Positions 11,791-25,100 are shown, numbered from the stretch's first letter. The stretch: 64,000 nucleotides of DNA from Anaspis maculata (GCA_949128115.1 OX421962.1:97390935-97454934); one strand, 5' to 3'. Notes: generated from the letters alone by a model not told the origin. Translations and numbers: made by a program.

Positions 11791-13454
11791 AGAGATGTAG
11801 AGGGCTCAATGAACGTGAACGTTGGGTTGGAGTTTGGAGTGGCTGAATCTTTTTTTTGAGGAAAAAATGAGAAATTCATAGTTTTCTCGAAACGCTGATG
11901 GGGCTCGTGGAAGTACGAGGCATCACAGAATGTATCCCAAAGCGCCAAGAAATGGGAAAGAGGAAGGAAGGAATACACTTGGAAAAATATACGGAGGTTG
12001 TACTGTACCGATAACAATTAGGATGGATAACTAAATTGCTGTAATACAGTTATGATGTTTGCACAAAATTATCTGTTGCTAAGCCTATCTAGTTTCAGGA
12101 AGTACCTGTGTCTAGCCCAGGCGCCAGGGAGCAAAAATCAGCTCAATAAGGAAATAATTGTTTCCTGGCAGGAAACTAGCTTAAAACGATCTGTGTAGCT
12201 TAGGTTTCGACATACTAATTTCCCCCCTTTCGGAAATGTCGACGTCATGTCGCCATCATCAACAAGAAGTGCACCAGCGTGTTTTTTGTCGAATATCTTA
12301 TTTTGGGTCATCTGACAGCAAAAGATGTGAGAAGTCATTTTGAAACCAATGAAATTCCCTACGGAATAGTTTTTGAATGACTGTTCTGCGACCTATGGTT
12401 TTTGAGATAGAGCTTCTGGAAGCGAGAGGCATTGTCGTAGAAGCTCCATGGCCACTTGACTCGAAAAACCAAAATGTCGATGTGACAAAAAAAATTCAAA
12501 ATGAGATTTCTCGAGAATCCTTCATGTTATAGTTGCGGTGTTGGTCTTAAACTCTTTCTCTTGAACCGTTGATTATGAATATAGAAAAGTCAAAAACGTC
12601 ACATTGTACATATACAGGGTGTACTGAGGGAATCAAATCAGATCAGAGAAATTTTACATATTTCTTAGATTTAGCCTATATGCGACACTCTAAGCACCTA
12701 ACACAAGTCCAATATCAGAATGGATTTGCTCTATAAGCTTCACTTAATACCCGAAAGAAATTATCAGCTCACAGCTTCACTGTAAAATGTTTTTAAGACC
12801 CTCTGAAATCATCAAAATATTGATAAAAATTTGTAAATATTGAAAATTTACAGTACCAAGGAATCTTATAACAGTATATTATATACCAAGGGACCAAAGT
12901 GAATTTTTAATTTTGGGATTTGGACCCAAAGGGCGCTCGAGCAACAAACTTCACCCAAAGGATCAAAAATTCACTTTGGTTCCTTGGTATATAATATACT
13001 GTTACATACATTTCTTGCTACTGTAAATTTTGATGATTTCAGAGGGCCTTCAAAACATTTCACAGGAAGGCTGTGAGCTGACCACTTCTTAAGTGTATCA
13101 AGTGAAGCTTACAGAGAAATACATATTGATATTGGACTCGTGATAAGTGCTTAGAGTTTCGCATACGCTAAATCGAAGAAATATGTCAAATTTCTCTGTT
13201 CTGATTTGATTCCCGTAGTACACCCTTCATAGGCATGGGTGAAGTTTGTTGCTCGAGCGCCCGTTGGGTCCAAATCCCAAAATTGAAAATTCACTTTGGT
13301 CCCTTGGTATATAATATACTGTTATATACATTCCTTGGTACTGTAAATTTTCAATATTTACAAATTTTTATCAATATTTTGATGATTTCAGAGGGTCTTA
13401 AAAACATTTTACAGTGAAGCTGTGAGCTGATAACTTCTTTCGGGTATTAAGTGA

Positions 13455-14014
13455 TAGGCCAGGCGGTAGGTCATTCTGGATAGAAAAAATTCTGGATAGG
13501 TAAAATTGAAAAAATTGCTGCTGAACAGGCGGGTGAAAATTATTCACTTCTTAGCGGGCAACATCTTCAAAAATGCTGTTATTGAAATTTTAGCACCATA
13601 AATGGGTTCAGTGGGTACAAGTTATTAGAAAACATCCAAAATACATGTTGCTCCATCGTTTTCTTTTGTGGAAAAACAATTAAATGTGATTTATCTGACC
13701 CGCACAAAGAAATCTTTTTTTCAACAGTAACACTGGCACAGAGATGATGACAAATGCTTCCAATGTTTGCGTAAGAGTTGTGCGTTTGCATTGAGGCAAA
13801 TAAAATGAAAAAGTACGGGGGTTTAACAGGTTCTTTTGCACCTTCAAGACATCTTTCACCTTTGGGCAGATGTGGAGGAATCAGCACAACTCGTTTTTGG
13901 GCGGAAACTCAGTGGTAGATACCTACTCACCTTAGGAAGAGTTTGACACCATAAAAGCTTTGGTCGGAGTTTTTTCCAGATTGTAGTGATTTTACCGACA
14001 TACCGCCTGGCCTA
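13455..14014. mobile_element. Nested 560-bp TIR element, TGA target duplication
   Basis: Perfect 14-bp terminal inverted repeats TAGGCCAGGCGGTA / TACCGCCTGGCCTA. TGA is duplicated at 13452-13454 and 14015-14017, while the matching position in FB-1 copy 2 (34471-34473) has a single TGA, a true empty site. The minus-strand open frame 13579-13887 inside it has no recognisable transposase motif. The 3-bp duplication fits the PIF/Harbinger group loosely. Confidence 0.85.
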
Positions 14015-14066
14015 TGAAGCTTATAGAGCAAATCCATTTTGATATTGGACTTGTGTTAGGTGCTTA

Positions 14067-14277
14067 GGCCCTAACGTGGAAATGCGCATTTAAGGGCATT
14101 TCTCATATTTTAGTGTCCAAAAATACATTATTGCGATTGGAAGCGATTGTATGTACTTAATTGCAATTAATTTGCGCTTTAATTTGTATTTTTGAACACT
14201 AAAATATGAGAAATGCCCCTAAATGCGCATCGCACTAAAAGCGCTTTTAGCTTAAAAGTGAGATATGAATACGGGCC
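14067..14277. mobile_element. Nested 211-bp MITE, GGCCCGTATTCATAT family, TTA duplication
   Basis: Begins GGCCCTAACG and ends ATATGAATACGGGCC, with a long internal palindrome (AAATGCGCATTTAAGGGCATT and complement). TTA flanks both ends (14064-14066, 14278-14280) and is single in FB-1 copy 2. A longer relative is at 41008-41950. PIF/Harbinger-like by duplication size and sequence. Confidence 0.8.
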
Positions 14278-15050
14278 TTAGAGTGTCGCATATAGGCTAA
14301 ATCTAAGAAATATGTAAAATTTCTCTGATCTGATTTGATTCCCTCAGTACACCCTGTATATGTACAATGTGACGTTTTTGACTTTTCTATATTCATAATC
14401 AACGGTTCAAGAGAAAGAGTTCAAGACCATCACAGCAACTATAACATGAAGGATTCTCGAGAAATCTCATTTTGAAATTTTTTTGTCACATCGACATTTT
14501 GGTTTTTCGAGTCAAGTGGCCATGGAGCTTCTACGACAATGCCTCTCGCTTCCAGAAGCTCTATCTCAAAAACCATAGGTTGCAGAACAGTCATTCAAAA
14601 ACTATTCCGTAGGGAATTTCATTGGTTTCAAAATGACTTCTTACATCTTTTGCTGTCAGATGACCCAAAAATAAGATATTCGACAAAAACCACGCTGGTG
14701 CACTTCTTGTTGATGATGGCGACATGACGCCGACATTTCCGAAAGGGGGGAAACTAGTATGTCAAAACCTAAGCTACACAGATCGTTTTAAGTTAGTTTC
14801 CAGCCAGGAAACAATTATTTCCCTATTGTTTTCCCTGGCGCCTGGGCTAGTCAAGAATTGTGGCCTTCGGCAATCTAAAAATGGAAAAATCTACGGACTG
14901 AGGAATTGCTACGTCGACCACAATTTGGAGCCTAGAATCCTCAATAGAACAATAAATATTTGTATTTTTAAGAAATGTGTCTTGACACAATCAAGTTGTA
15001 GTTGAAAATTCAATATCGTTAAATCAGGTGTAAAATTTTTGTCAAGGAGG

Positions 15051-15585
15051 GCTCCGGTGACCGAATACATCTTCGGTGGCCGAACAGCTGTTCGAGTTAA
15101 ACTTCCATGTTTTGCCTCTGTCCATATCCTACAACCGAAGTGAAGACATTCCTGCACTTTGAAAATATAAAATATAAACAAAAACTATTGTTTGTTTCTT
15201 TAATTCAGCAGTAAAAGCTGGGCCTCAAGTATTTGGGTGATTGGGAAGCACAAACCGAAGAGGTACATACCTAGCCCCACACAAGGCATATATCACTCCA
15301 GCAATGCCGGGAACGTAAACCCCCAACATTCAGGTGTAGTTTGGTGGCAAAGCTCATGCCCAATTTTGTCGGAAAATATTAATTTTCACCACTACCCTGT
15401 GCAGTTAACCTAACATGTTGGCTTGCTTTTTCACAAAAAAACACACTTTTCCACGAGAACTTATTTTGCAGGCGCATTAAGGACATTGCTTTGAACTTGA
15501 TACAAAAGTTTCAAACTCAAACTCAAAAAAGTAGCCGAGGAAAAAAATGCAGAAACTGGAACTCCATAAGCGCCCTGTAGTTCGG
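15051..15585. other. Intergenic, nothing recognised
   Basis: No coding or RNA signal; the TGTTCGAGTTAAACTTC stretch is not a known motif. Confidence 0.35.
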
Positions 15586-15680
15586 TTGTTCCCGAACATT
15601 ATTTGGTTCAAATTTGGCGGGCAATTCTGGACAGTTGGCAACACTGCTGTGACGTCAATGGAAATGCCTAATTCGATGAG
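15586..15680. repeat. Right arm of the outer inverted repeat (pairs with 10925-11040)
   Basis: Complementary order of landmarks to the left arm: GTTGTTCCCGAACAT, GTTGGCAACACTGCT, AAATGCCTAATTCGATG. Confidence 0.5.
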
Positions 15681-15959
15681 AAGTAAAAATATTGAAAAAA
15701 TACTCGAAAAAGTCAAAAAAGAATAGAAACCAAGCCCCAACCCCAAGCAACGGGTTGATCAGGATAAGGGTTCATTCAAGGCGGGTTACCTATTGCTACG
15801 TACGCCACTGGTAAGCTTAACAATTTGCCGAAATGAGAAATGAATAAACTGATTATAAGACTTATTCTAGAATAGATATTTATCTACTAAGTATAATATT
15901 ATACCTGTAATTCTGCAAATAAAGAGAAACAGAAAACATCCTTCGAATCTTCTAGAAAT

Positions 15960-16156
15960 CCAACGGCTAGTCGGCTACGCCCCTGGCTGGGGACTTTCGT
16001 GTCTCGCGTTTCGCGTAGTGGCAACCCGTCTCTCACCATCTTAACCAATCTGACAGTTTGCACGTCGCAGAGTGTGGAAACTTCACGTATCTTTTCCACC
16101 AGAAGAGCGTGAATCAGTGTACGTTATATTCGGTGTGACTGCTCTAAATAGCGAAA
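15960..16156 (+). promoter_or_regulatory. Promoter and 5' UTR of eIF4B, with TOP-like start
   Basis: More GC-rich and CpG-containing than its surroundings. TATCTTTTCCACC at 16089-16101 matches the TCT (polypyrimidine) initiator used by translation-machinery genes; a start at C16091 would give a 66-nt leader beginning CTTTTCC, a TOP motif. Mammalian eIF4B mRNA is a TOP mRNA, which makes the reading attractive, but the start site is inferred from sequence only. No TATA box was seen at the expected distance. Confidence 0.5.
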
Positions 16157-19100
16157 ATGGCAACTGGTAAGCCTAAATTGATGACCGTGAGCTAATTTTT
16201 ACGCGGAAAACTGCAAGGATTGCTGAATTTTTCAACTTTGAATTGCCACCGCGTGGATCTCGCCTGCACCTTATTGTGATGCATTTTTTCGTTTTGCAGC
16301 CAAGAAAGGCAAGAAGAATAAAGGGAAGACCCTGGCCCTCGTCGATTTCCTGCAGGAGACCCCCGGGGCCATCCCTTCGATGCCGATCAGAAAATCCAGC
16401 ACCAGTTGGGCAGATGATGTCGAAGACAGTCACGGTAATTACACCCTCGCAATAAAAGAAGATAATTCCCAAATCACTGCCTTATTATTAGCCGTTATTG
16501 CCAATAGCAATGTGAAGATTTGTTTTGATTGCCTCTTGCTTCGGGAATTGTCCCAGTTGCAGCTGCAGGCTGTTTATTTAGTCACGAAGTGCCTGGGGCC
16601 TCGGTGCCTCAGCTTAGCTTCGTTGCTGATTAGCTGTGGCAGTGATTAAGTGTTTCATTGAAACTCTCTAGAACTGAATAATAGCTACAATGTTACCTAG
16701 AAGGTGTAATGTGGGTATCATATAATTATTATCTGGTCAAATTATGTTTAAATACAGAGACTGTAGGTACAGAGAGCAGTACAGCAATCAATTTACAATT
16801 ATTTACAGTACCCACAAACGAATCTGTTGTTCTGTAGATATGTACGAATCTCGATCGTCAAAAGCCGCCAATGTAGTCCTACCAACGGCTCCGAAAGCAT
16901 CTCGCGACTTCGACGACTTCATCGACAAGGTGCCAATGAGCGGCCCGTATACTGCCTACATTTCTAATCTGCCATATGACATTGATGAGAGCGAAATAAC
17001 GTACTTTTTTAAAAACATGAAGGTATTACAATAATTGATGCTCAAATTCTGGTCTCTTTGTTACAACAATTGCTCCTGTTTTAAGATTGAAAGCCTTCGG
17101 CTTCCCAAGGATGACAGGCCTGGTGAGGGTCCTAAGCTGAAGGGTTACGGTTATGTAGAATTCGAGGACAGAGACAGTTTACTGAACGCCTTGGTTATTC
17201 CCGATACGGTAAGGTTTTTGGTGGAGTATTGATTTCACCGATGATTCGAGATGCAAAATTGCCTTTCAGACTATCAAGAACAGGAGGATCAGGATCGAAA
17301 TCGCTTCGGAAGCGGACAATGATAAGAGACGCGGAGGTCGCATGGACATGAGCAGAGACAGGGGCAACAGGGGAGAAGCTCCCACCGGCGATTGGAGGTC
17401 GGGGCCCAGGACGGAAAGCAGCGGGGAAGGCAGCGAGCGACGCGGTTTCAGCCGTGACAACAGGGACAGGGACAACCGAGATGGTAACTTTTTGTTTGTT
17501 TCACCTTTTCCGTGCGATTAACAAGAAAAAAACATTAAGAGCTGGCTAACAAAATTTTCATTGATGACCGAATTTTCGAGCACCAAAGCCAACCCTCAAT
17601 AGTTTTTCCTTGATCGCATGTTATGTCGTCATAATTACAGTGGATCACAAACTTGCATTTGAAACCCATCATGGGTTTACGTCTTATCTTTTATTTACCA
17701 ACATTGACAATCATCATTAGAGTTAATGTTGGCATTAGATTAGAGCCTGCCACATAAACTCTTTATGCCAGTATTGATCAATTTAGGTGCCTCCCCAAGT
17801 CAACTGAATTCAGTGAAAGGTTCAATTAGTAGTTGAACAAAATGCAACAAATAGGAATGCAACCAATCAACACACATGGTTTCAGGCTACCAATACAAAA
17901 CCAGCTGTGAAGTGTCACTTTTTTGTATTTCACAGCCTACCTTTCTGCCATTTGCTCTTCTGAAAGTTTTTACATGTTGATTTTTTCATTTTTGTAATTC
18001 CGCCGCCAATTTTGTTAAAATTTGACATAAGGTGGATGATTGGCATAAAGTAACTTGAGCCAAATTAAGGCTCCGTTACTTCATCCGCCTTCAATATAAA
18101 ATAACCCAAAATCTTAACAAGCGAATATGCCTCATGGGCATGAGGCTCAGTAGCGCACTTCCTTTTTGAAGGATTAGTGAATGCAAGATGTTATTTAGGG
18201 TTCAACCGTTATTTTGGGGGAGAAATTTCAATATGGCGGCCAAAATAGCGTCAGAATCATGAAATTTGGCTTAAAAATCAAAATGATCGTACCTACTATA
18301 GACAAGGGTAAGTTCCAAGTTCCATGAAAATCGTTCCACTAATTAGAGATCTCAATATGGCGGCCAAGATGACGGCAGGATGTTGGAATTTGGCTGGAGA
18401 GTAATAATGATCATACGAAACAAAAGTAAGTCCCAAGCTCCATGAAAATCGTTGAGTGATAAGAAATTTCAATATGGCGGCAGAGCATTATTTATCCAAA
18501 ATCGGATGTATTTTGATGAAGTTCACATCGCCTGTGAATTTACTCGAATCGGACCACTTTCAGAGAAATTCAAAATGGCGGACCAAAGATGGAGACCAAG
18601 AGACAAAAATAATAGGTCAACTTTATATTGTGAGCACGTATGCATTCGATTGGCGTTTGCACCACATCGATATTTTTCTTTTTTCGTTGAGGCATAATTC
18701 TCCCAGTTCTATCACTTCGAAACATGTTCAATAGTGACGATACAAGATGGCGTCGGGGCATAAATTGTTAAAAATTGGATGTATCCTGATTAATTTCACA
18801 TCATCGCCTGCATACAAGATGGCGTCGGGGCATAAATTGTTGAAAATTGGATGTCTCCTGATGAATTTCACATCATCGCCTGCAAATTTCACTCAAATCG
18901 GACCACTTTCAGAGAAATTCAAAACGGCGGATCAAAGATGGCGGCCAAGTGGCAAAAATTATTGGTCAACTTTAGATGGTGGACACGTACGCATTTCATT
19001 GGCGTTTGCACCACATTGATATCTCTTTTCGTTGAGGCGTAATTCTCCTAGTTTTATCACTTCGAAACATGTTCAATAGTGAGAATACAAGATGACGGCG

Positions 19101-22100
19101 GGGCATCAGTTGTCGAAAATTGGATAGATCTTGATGTGGTTCACATTGCCTACAAATTTCATTTCAATCGGATCACTTTTAGAGAAATTCAAAATGGCGG
19201 ATCAAAGATGGCGGCCAAGTGACAAAAATTATTGATCAACTTTATATGGTGGTCACGTACGCATTCGACTGGCGTTTGCACCACATCGATATCTCTTTTC
19301 GTTGAGGCATAATTCTCCTAGTTCTATCACTTTCAAACATGTTCAATAGTGAGAATACAAGATGGCGGCGGGGCATCAATTGTCGAAAATTGGATAGATC
19401 TTGATGTGGTTTACATTGCCTGCAAATTTCATTTCAATCGGATCACTTTTAGAGAAATTCAAAATGGCGGATCAAAGATGGCGGCAGAATAACAAAAAAC
19501 CAAAAGTCAACTTGACATCCTGGACATATGTACTATTGATCAGCGTTTACACCACATCGATATCTTTCTGCCCTGAGGAGTTATCCCGGGTACAGACGGA
19601 CGGACGGACAAAGTGAAGCTAAAAGCGCCTTTTCCCATTTTTTGGGAAAGTGCGCTAAAAACCAGAGCCAATTCAGTACTTTCATGAATAAGTACCGAAA
19701 GCTGTGGACTCGAAATTATAAAAATCCGCAAAGATATCCAGGGCAACAAGAAAAAAATGTTTTTTGTTGAGCTGTGTTTTGTTTGCTACGATTTTTTCCT
19801 AGGAGGAATTTTTTCTGACGCATCAATTTTACACAAAGCGCACGGCACGCATCAGCACATGAAGTGTTCAATAAAAAGCTGAGATTTTGAAGAGAATCAG
19901 AAGCACGTCTTTTATCACAAAAAACCACAAGGGCTCGTCCGTTTGTGCTAGTCGATTTATAAAGTGAAAACCACCCCTAACTTTGATATGATGCTGATGT
20001 TTGTCATTTTTCTACCAAACGGTAAAATAAGAATGGAGTTGAACATTTCTCCACTAAATTCTACATCGAAAAGGTCTCATTAACTATGTGGCTATCCCCA
20101 ACCAATCCGCGCAAACGGCGTTTGAAGTTCCGAGCGAGCAGCGAAAAATCTGTGCATCTCTATGCATGATGTGATGCTAGTTTTTCTCATGTCTGCTAAA
20201 TGGTTACTTGGACGTAAAACTGGTATTATAGAGATAGATGAACAGAACATTTTCTCCGCTAAATTCCAGAATCTCAGATATTTTTTCAATTGACTCCATA
20301 TTATCACAATCTATCCCTTTTAGGACAGACAATAAGTAAATGAAAATAACAAAACAGACGCGAAAGAATATTCTCCAGTAAAAAGAAATCCTTCAAAAAA
20401 TTAACTGAACAGTTATTTCTTGGCGCATGGAGACTCGCTAGTCAAATCTGGCCACTAGGTTAGTTGGCTTGAAACGCTTCAGCAACGTACTTCATCGCTG
20501 AGTGCTGTAAAGAATTCGAACTAACTGATTGGAATGTTCATTGACTTTGTCCTTGTACTTCACACTCAATTTGCTGACTTCCGACCTGATGGATGACACT
20601 TGTCTCTTTCGATGATTGTGTACGGCACATACCATATTAGGTATCGTTTGCATCACCTTATATTTAAATCTCTTTAGTATCTTCAAATTTGAGTTGCTGG
20701 CTGTCCAAGTTGAGTTCATAGTGGTGATTCACTCGTTCCTTAGCAATTTGTCGCTTTTTCTCTATTTAATTGTGACGAGACGAAGTGAGATTGTGGTAAA
20801 AGCAAAGCACCTGATGACTGATTAGTTTATAGGACCTATTCAATACAGAACTCAATCAGGGAACCTTCCATACATAAAGGACCACCCCGCACATTCCTTA
20901 TGGCATTTGGCTCCTCGGGGGATTTGGCTCAAATTTTAATATGTTGTAGCCCTTGTTGAGGTGATCAAACTTCATCATTGCGCAAATCCTCTAAACTCAA
21001 CGGTTCACCTTCTAGAGGGGGTGGAATGCTGGTGGTCACAGAACTAATTTATTGCAATTATAGGCTTCGATGAGCAAAAGGTAGATCTATTTCGACTCCA
21101 CGAGGTGCTTCTAGGGTTATACTTGCCATAACTTCCAGCTGGTCAAAATATCACATAGACCCCTATTTTTAGAACCACCCCTAGCATTTCGGAAAATGAC
21201 TGAAAAATCAAAGTCGAATAACGACCAAAATAAACGGGGAATTTTTTTGAATTTCTGATGACACGTCGCTGATCAGGGCAGAGCAGAAGTTTATCATTTA
21301 CTGGAGGGTGAACGTTAGATTTTAGGGGTTGGTAGGCAAGAAATGATTGATCAGCAACGATTTGAACATACCGTGTCAGAAATTCAAAAAAAACTCCCCG
21401 TTTATTTTGGTCATTATTCGACTTTGAATTTTCAGTAAATTTTCGAAATGCTAGGGGTGGTTCTATCTAAAAATAGGGGTCTATGAGATATTTTGACCAG
21501 CTCGAAGTTATGCCACGTATAACCCTAGAAGCACCTCGTGGCGTCGAAATAGATCCACCTTGTGCTTATCGAAGCCTATAATTGCAATAAATTACTTCTG
21601 TGACCACCACATTCCACCCGCTCTAGAAGGTGAACCGTTGAGTTGAGAGGATTTGCGCAATTATAAACAAGGGCTACAACATGATAAAGTTTGAGCCAAA
21701 TCCCCCGATGGTATATACGCTCTACAAACTGTCCTTTACTATATACGAGGCGGACCCACGATGGAACCACCGTGCAGCTGTCAGAATTGACATTTGCCTA
21801 CTTCTCAGAGTCAAGAACTGAAGCCAGTTATCGAGTTGATTCAAAAGTGACGTCTATCAATGCAGTAGACCTTCACAGTAAAACTTTACCACAACAAATG
21901 TCAATATTACAAAAGGAGGGGGAGTGGGAGGGGATAGTTTCAGCCGCGGCACAGATTTTTGTTTTTGGTAATTTCGGACGGAATTGGCAATTTTGGTGTC
22001 GTTTCCGACTAAATTCCATCTTCTCATTTCAAATAAAGTGTTGTGATTGCAATTTGAAAAAAAAGATTTTATTTTGTTCAAGAAAAAAACATTCGAGAAA

Positions 22101-25100
22101 AAAATCTTAGGCCTTTTTAATTTTGACATTTATCCTAGTCCAAGTCATTCGAAATAGATATCCTCACTTAGTTCACTTCTTCAAAGCTTCTTGCACATGA
22201 AAACCATGTACGAGACCTAATTTTTACATATCCTCACTTAGTTCACTTCTTCAAAGCTTCTTGCACATTAAAACCATGTACGAGACCTAATTTTTACTTT
22301 AACAAGATCGTGAGCCCCATTTGTTCTTGAAGTCGTAAAAGTAATATCCCATAATTTTCATGTACGAATGGAGGTATGCGTGCAAAGACCGCAAAGCTTT
22401 GCAGCTTGTGATAAAAGCGTGAAAATTGGCATACATGGTCTATGAACAGCCCTTCACGATATAAAAGGTGGACCCACGACGAAACTGCCGTGCAGCTGTC
22501 AGAATCGCCGCGATACGTTTGCACGCATACCTCCATTCGTATATAAAAATTATTGGAAATTACTTTTACGACTTCGAGAACAAATGAGACTCACGATCTT
22601 AAAAAAATAAAAATCAGGTCTCGTACATAGTTTTCATGTATAAGAAGCTTTGAAGGAGTGAACTGAGTGAAGATTTATATTTCGAATGCCTCGAACTAGG
22701 ATAAATGTAAAAATTTAAAAAGTTTAAGATTTTTTCCTTGAATGTTTTTTCTTGAACAAAAATAAAATCAATTTTTTTTCAAATTATAATCACAACACTT
22801 TACTTGTAATGAGAAGATGGAGTTTAGTCAGAGACGACACCAAAATGTCAATTTCGTCCGAAATTACCAAAAAAAGAAAATCTGTGTCGCGGCTGGAACT
22901 GTCCCCTCCCATTCCCCCTCCTTTTGTAATATTGATTTTTGTTGTGATGAAGTTTTACTGTGGAAGTCTACTGCATTGACAGACGTCACTTTTGAATCAA
23001 CTCGACAACCGGCTTCAGTTTTTGCCCCTGAAAGGTAGGCAAATTACAATTCTGACAGCTGCATGGCAGTTCCATCGTGGGTCCACCTCGTATACAGGGT
23101 GTTTCAGTGACCTTGCATAATACTTTGAGAGGTGATTCCTCTCAAAAAAATAAGTCGAAAAGTAAGAGTAATTTTTTTTCCTTAAGTGCTCCCTGAGGGA
23201 GTTACAGCTCCTCAAAGGTACAAAATGCAACAAAGTTTTCAATTATTTACTCAAAAACTGTCAAAGGTAAGAGCTTCATATCTGATGTTTTAGATAGACT
23301 AATTCAATCCAAAACTTTTATTCCTCTTGCATTTTTTCCGTAGGATGCATCGTTCTGAAGTAAAAGTGAAAAAACACGGACGTGTCATGAATAATTTTTA
23401 ACATAATCCCAATCCCCTCTAGTTTCTCTGCCACTGGTTAGATTTGTTTAGAACTTTGCATGCACATTTGCACTGTTGAGAAACTTCTCTGTACCAAATT
23501 TGAAGTTTCTACCTTCAACGGTTTTCCAGCAAATAATTAAAAACTTCGTTCAACTTCGTACCTTTAAGGGGCTGTAACTCCCTTGGGAAGCATTTCAGGG
23601 TTACTGTTACTCTCACTTTTCGACTTATTTTCTTGAGAGGAATCACCTCCCGAAGTATTATGCAAGGTCACTGAAACACCCTGTATAGTAAAGGACAGTC
23701 AAGTTTCATGCTTTTATCACAAAATGCAAGGTTTCTCTGAAAAATGGTCGTTGACCGCCGCACTACGAGGAGCCGAACCCCATAAGGAATGTGCCCTTCT
23801 GCGTTTTAGCGACCGTTTAGCACAAAACAGAAAAATGAGTCAAGCTTTAGCTTTTTCTGTAGCTGAAGGTAAATAGGTTTTTCAAAAAGACCCAAATTCT
23901 TGCCACGTTTAATATTTATTAAGTTCCGACGCATTTCGGCGTCAATGCGTCGTCAGGAATATACTAGAGGTGGAGAGGAATTATTATAGTAATTAACATT
24001 TGTACAAAATAAAATCTTCAAACTAATTTTGTATATTATACAAATGTTAATTACTATGATATGATTCATCTCTATCTCTAATGCATTCCTGACGATGGTT
24101 CAACGTCGCAATGCGTCGGAACTTGATAATAAAAGATATCCAAAAATAATGACGTATGAACAATGAATGGGGTACTTGCCTAATTTTTTTTTATTGGCTA
24201 AATCGATAGTATGGTTAAAAATAATGTACCCGTATTTTTTCTTTTTCCCAAATTCCCAAAATTGCGGCCGCAATGCGTGTTTTAAAAATATATTTGTGAC
24301 GTCACAAATATATTAGATATAGAACATAGAAGGACTCTTTTTCCTCGTTGGGTTGGCAATGATATAACGTCGCCAAGGTGCCGTTTTCAAACAACAAGAT
24401 CTGAGTCTGACTGACAACGTCAAACCGCCGACCGTAATTTCTTCCTGTGCCCTTTTTTTGCCTTTGACTGCTTTGATCGAGGCTTTGATCTACGCGGTAA
24501 GTACCTACTCGTTTTGTTCATTCCTTGTTCAACCTAACTAGTCTCTTTCTTTAGTCTTCAGTGCTGTCCACCTAAAAGCCTTTCGCATGTTTGTCACCCG
24601 TGCTCTGACCTGGCTGACCCTCGGCTTCATTTCGGACATCAGTGTTCCTGCTCCCCACATTTTATTTGGAGATCCATCGCGTCCTCCCCACATGGATCTC
24701 TTGTAGCTCTAAAGTATTACCTATCCGGAATTGTATGCTAATGATGAACCTATAAAAGCTCACTGTTCATTTTCAGCCTCTTATTTCTGTGCTATTGGTG
24801 ATCGTCCAGATTTTCCCCTGGAAATAAATTATCTCGACTGAGACAGTGTTATAAGAGGTTTCTGAAGTCAGTTTCTTCGAAACCTTGTTCGACTTTATTG
24901 TCTAAATGCTCATGGTAAGAGAATTCGATGGGAAACCGGTTTTGCGATAGCATGTTCAAAATGACAGTGTCACAGTGACATCTCTGACATTCTTGATTAT
25001 TCCATTGTTGTTCCATTGTCACACAGTCAGACCAACCCCACTCAAAATCCCTGTCCTGGCGCGAAGCTTTTAGGAGGATTTTTCAAATTCGTTTTTTTCT

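Larger units (their letters stand above)
12115..14847. mobile_element. Foldback transposon FB-1, copy 1 (2.73 kb, with nested insertions)
   Basis: Ends GCCCAGGCGCCAGG and its exact complement; TA lies immediately outside both ends (12113-12114, 14848-14849). The arms run several hundred bp inward, with landmarks such as GATCTGTGTAGCTTAGGTTT, TATACAGGGTGTACT and TATTATATACCAAGG occurring in both orientations. A second copy is at 33510-35099 (1590 bp). This copy is longer because of two nested elements (13455-14014, 14067-14277) and a partial duplication of core and arm near 12990-13240. No transposase frame. Confidence 0.82.
11830..15050 (+). repeat. Diverged direct repeat, copy 2, split by a foldback element
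   Basis: Second copy of the 11200-11790 sequence; its continuity is broken at 12112-12115 and resumes at 14848, exactly at the borders of the foldback inserted there. Copy 1 therefore acts as an approximate empty site. Confidence 0.5.
20870..23810. repeat. Composite foldback in eIF4B intron 5
   Basis: Outer ends pair: GCACATTCCTTATGG-like sequence near 20888-20905 against CATAAGGAATGTGC near 23780-23795, and TGTCCTTTACTATA (about 21730-21743) against TATAGTAAAGGACA (23684-23697). Arms about 21710-22290 pair with 22550-23094. The left arm is interrupted by another foldback (20915-21707), the right arm by a TA-flanked element (23095-23683). The loop at 22290-22590 is itself palindromic. Confidence 0.75.
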
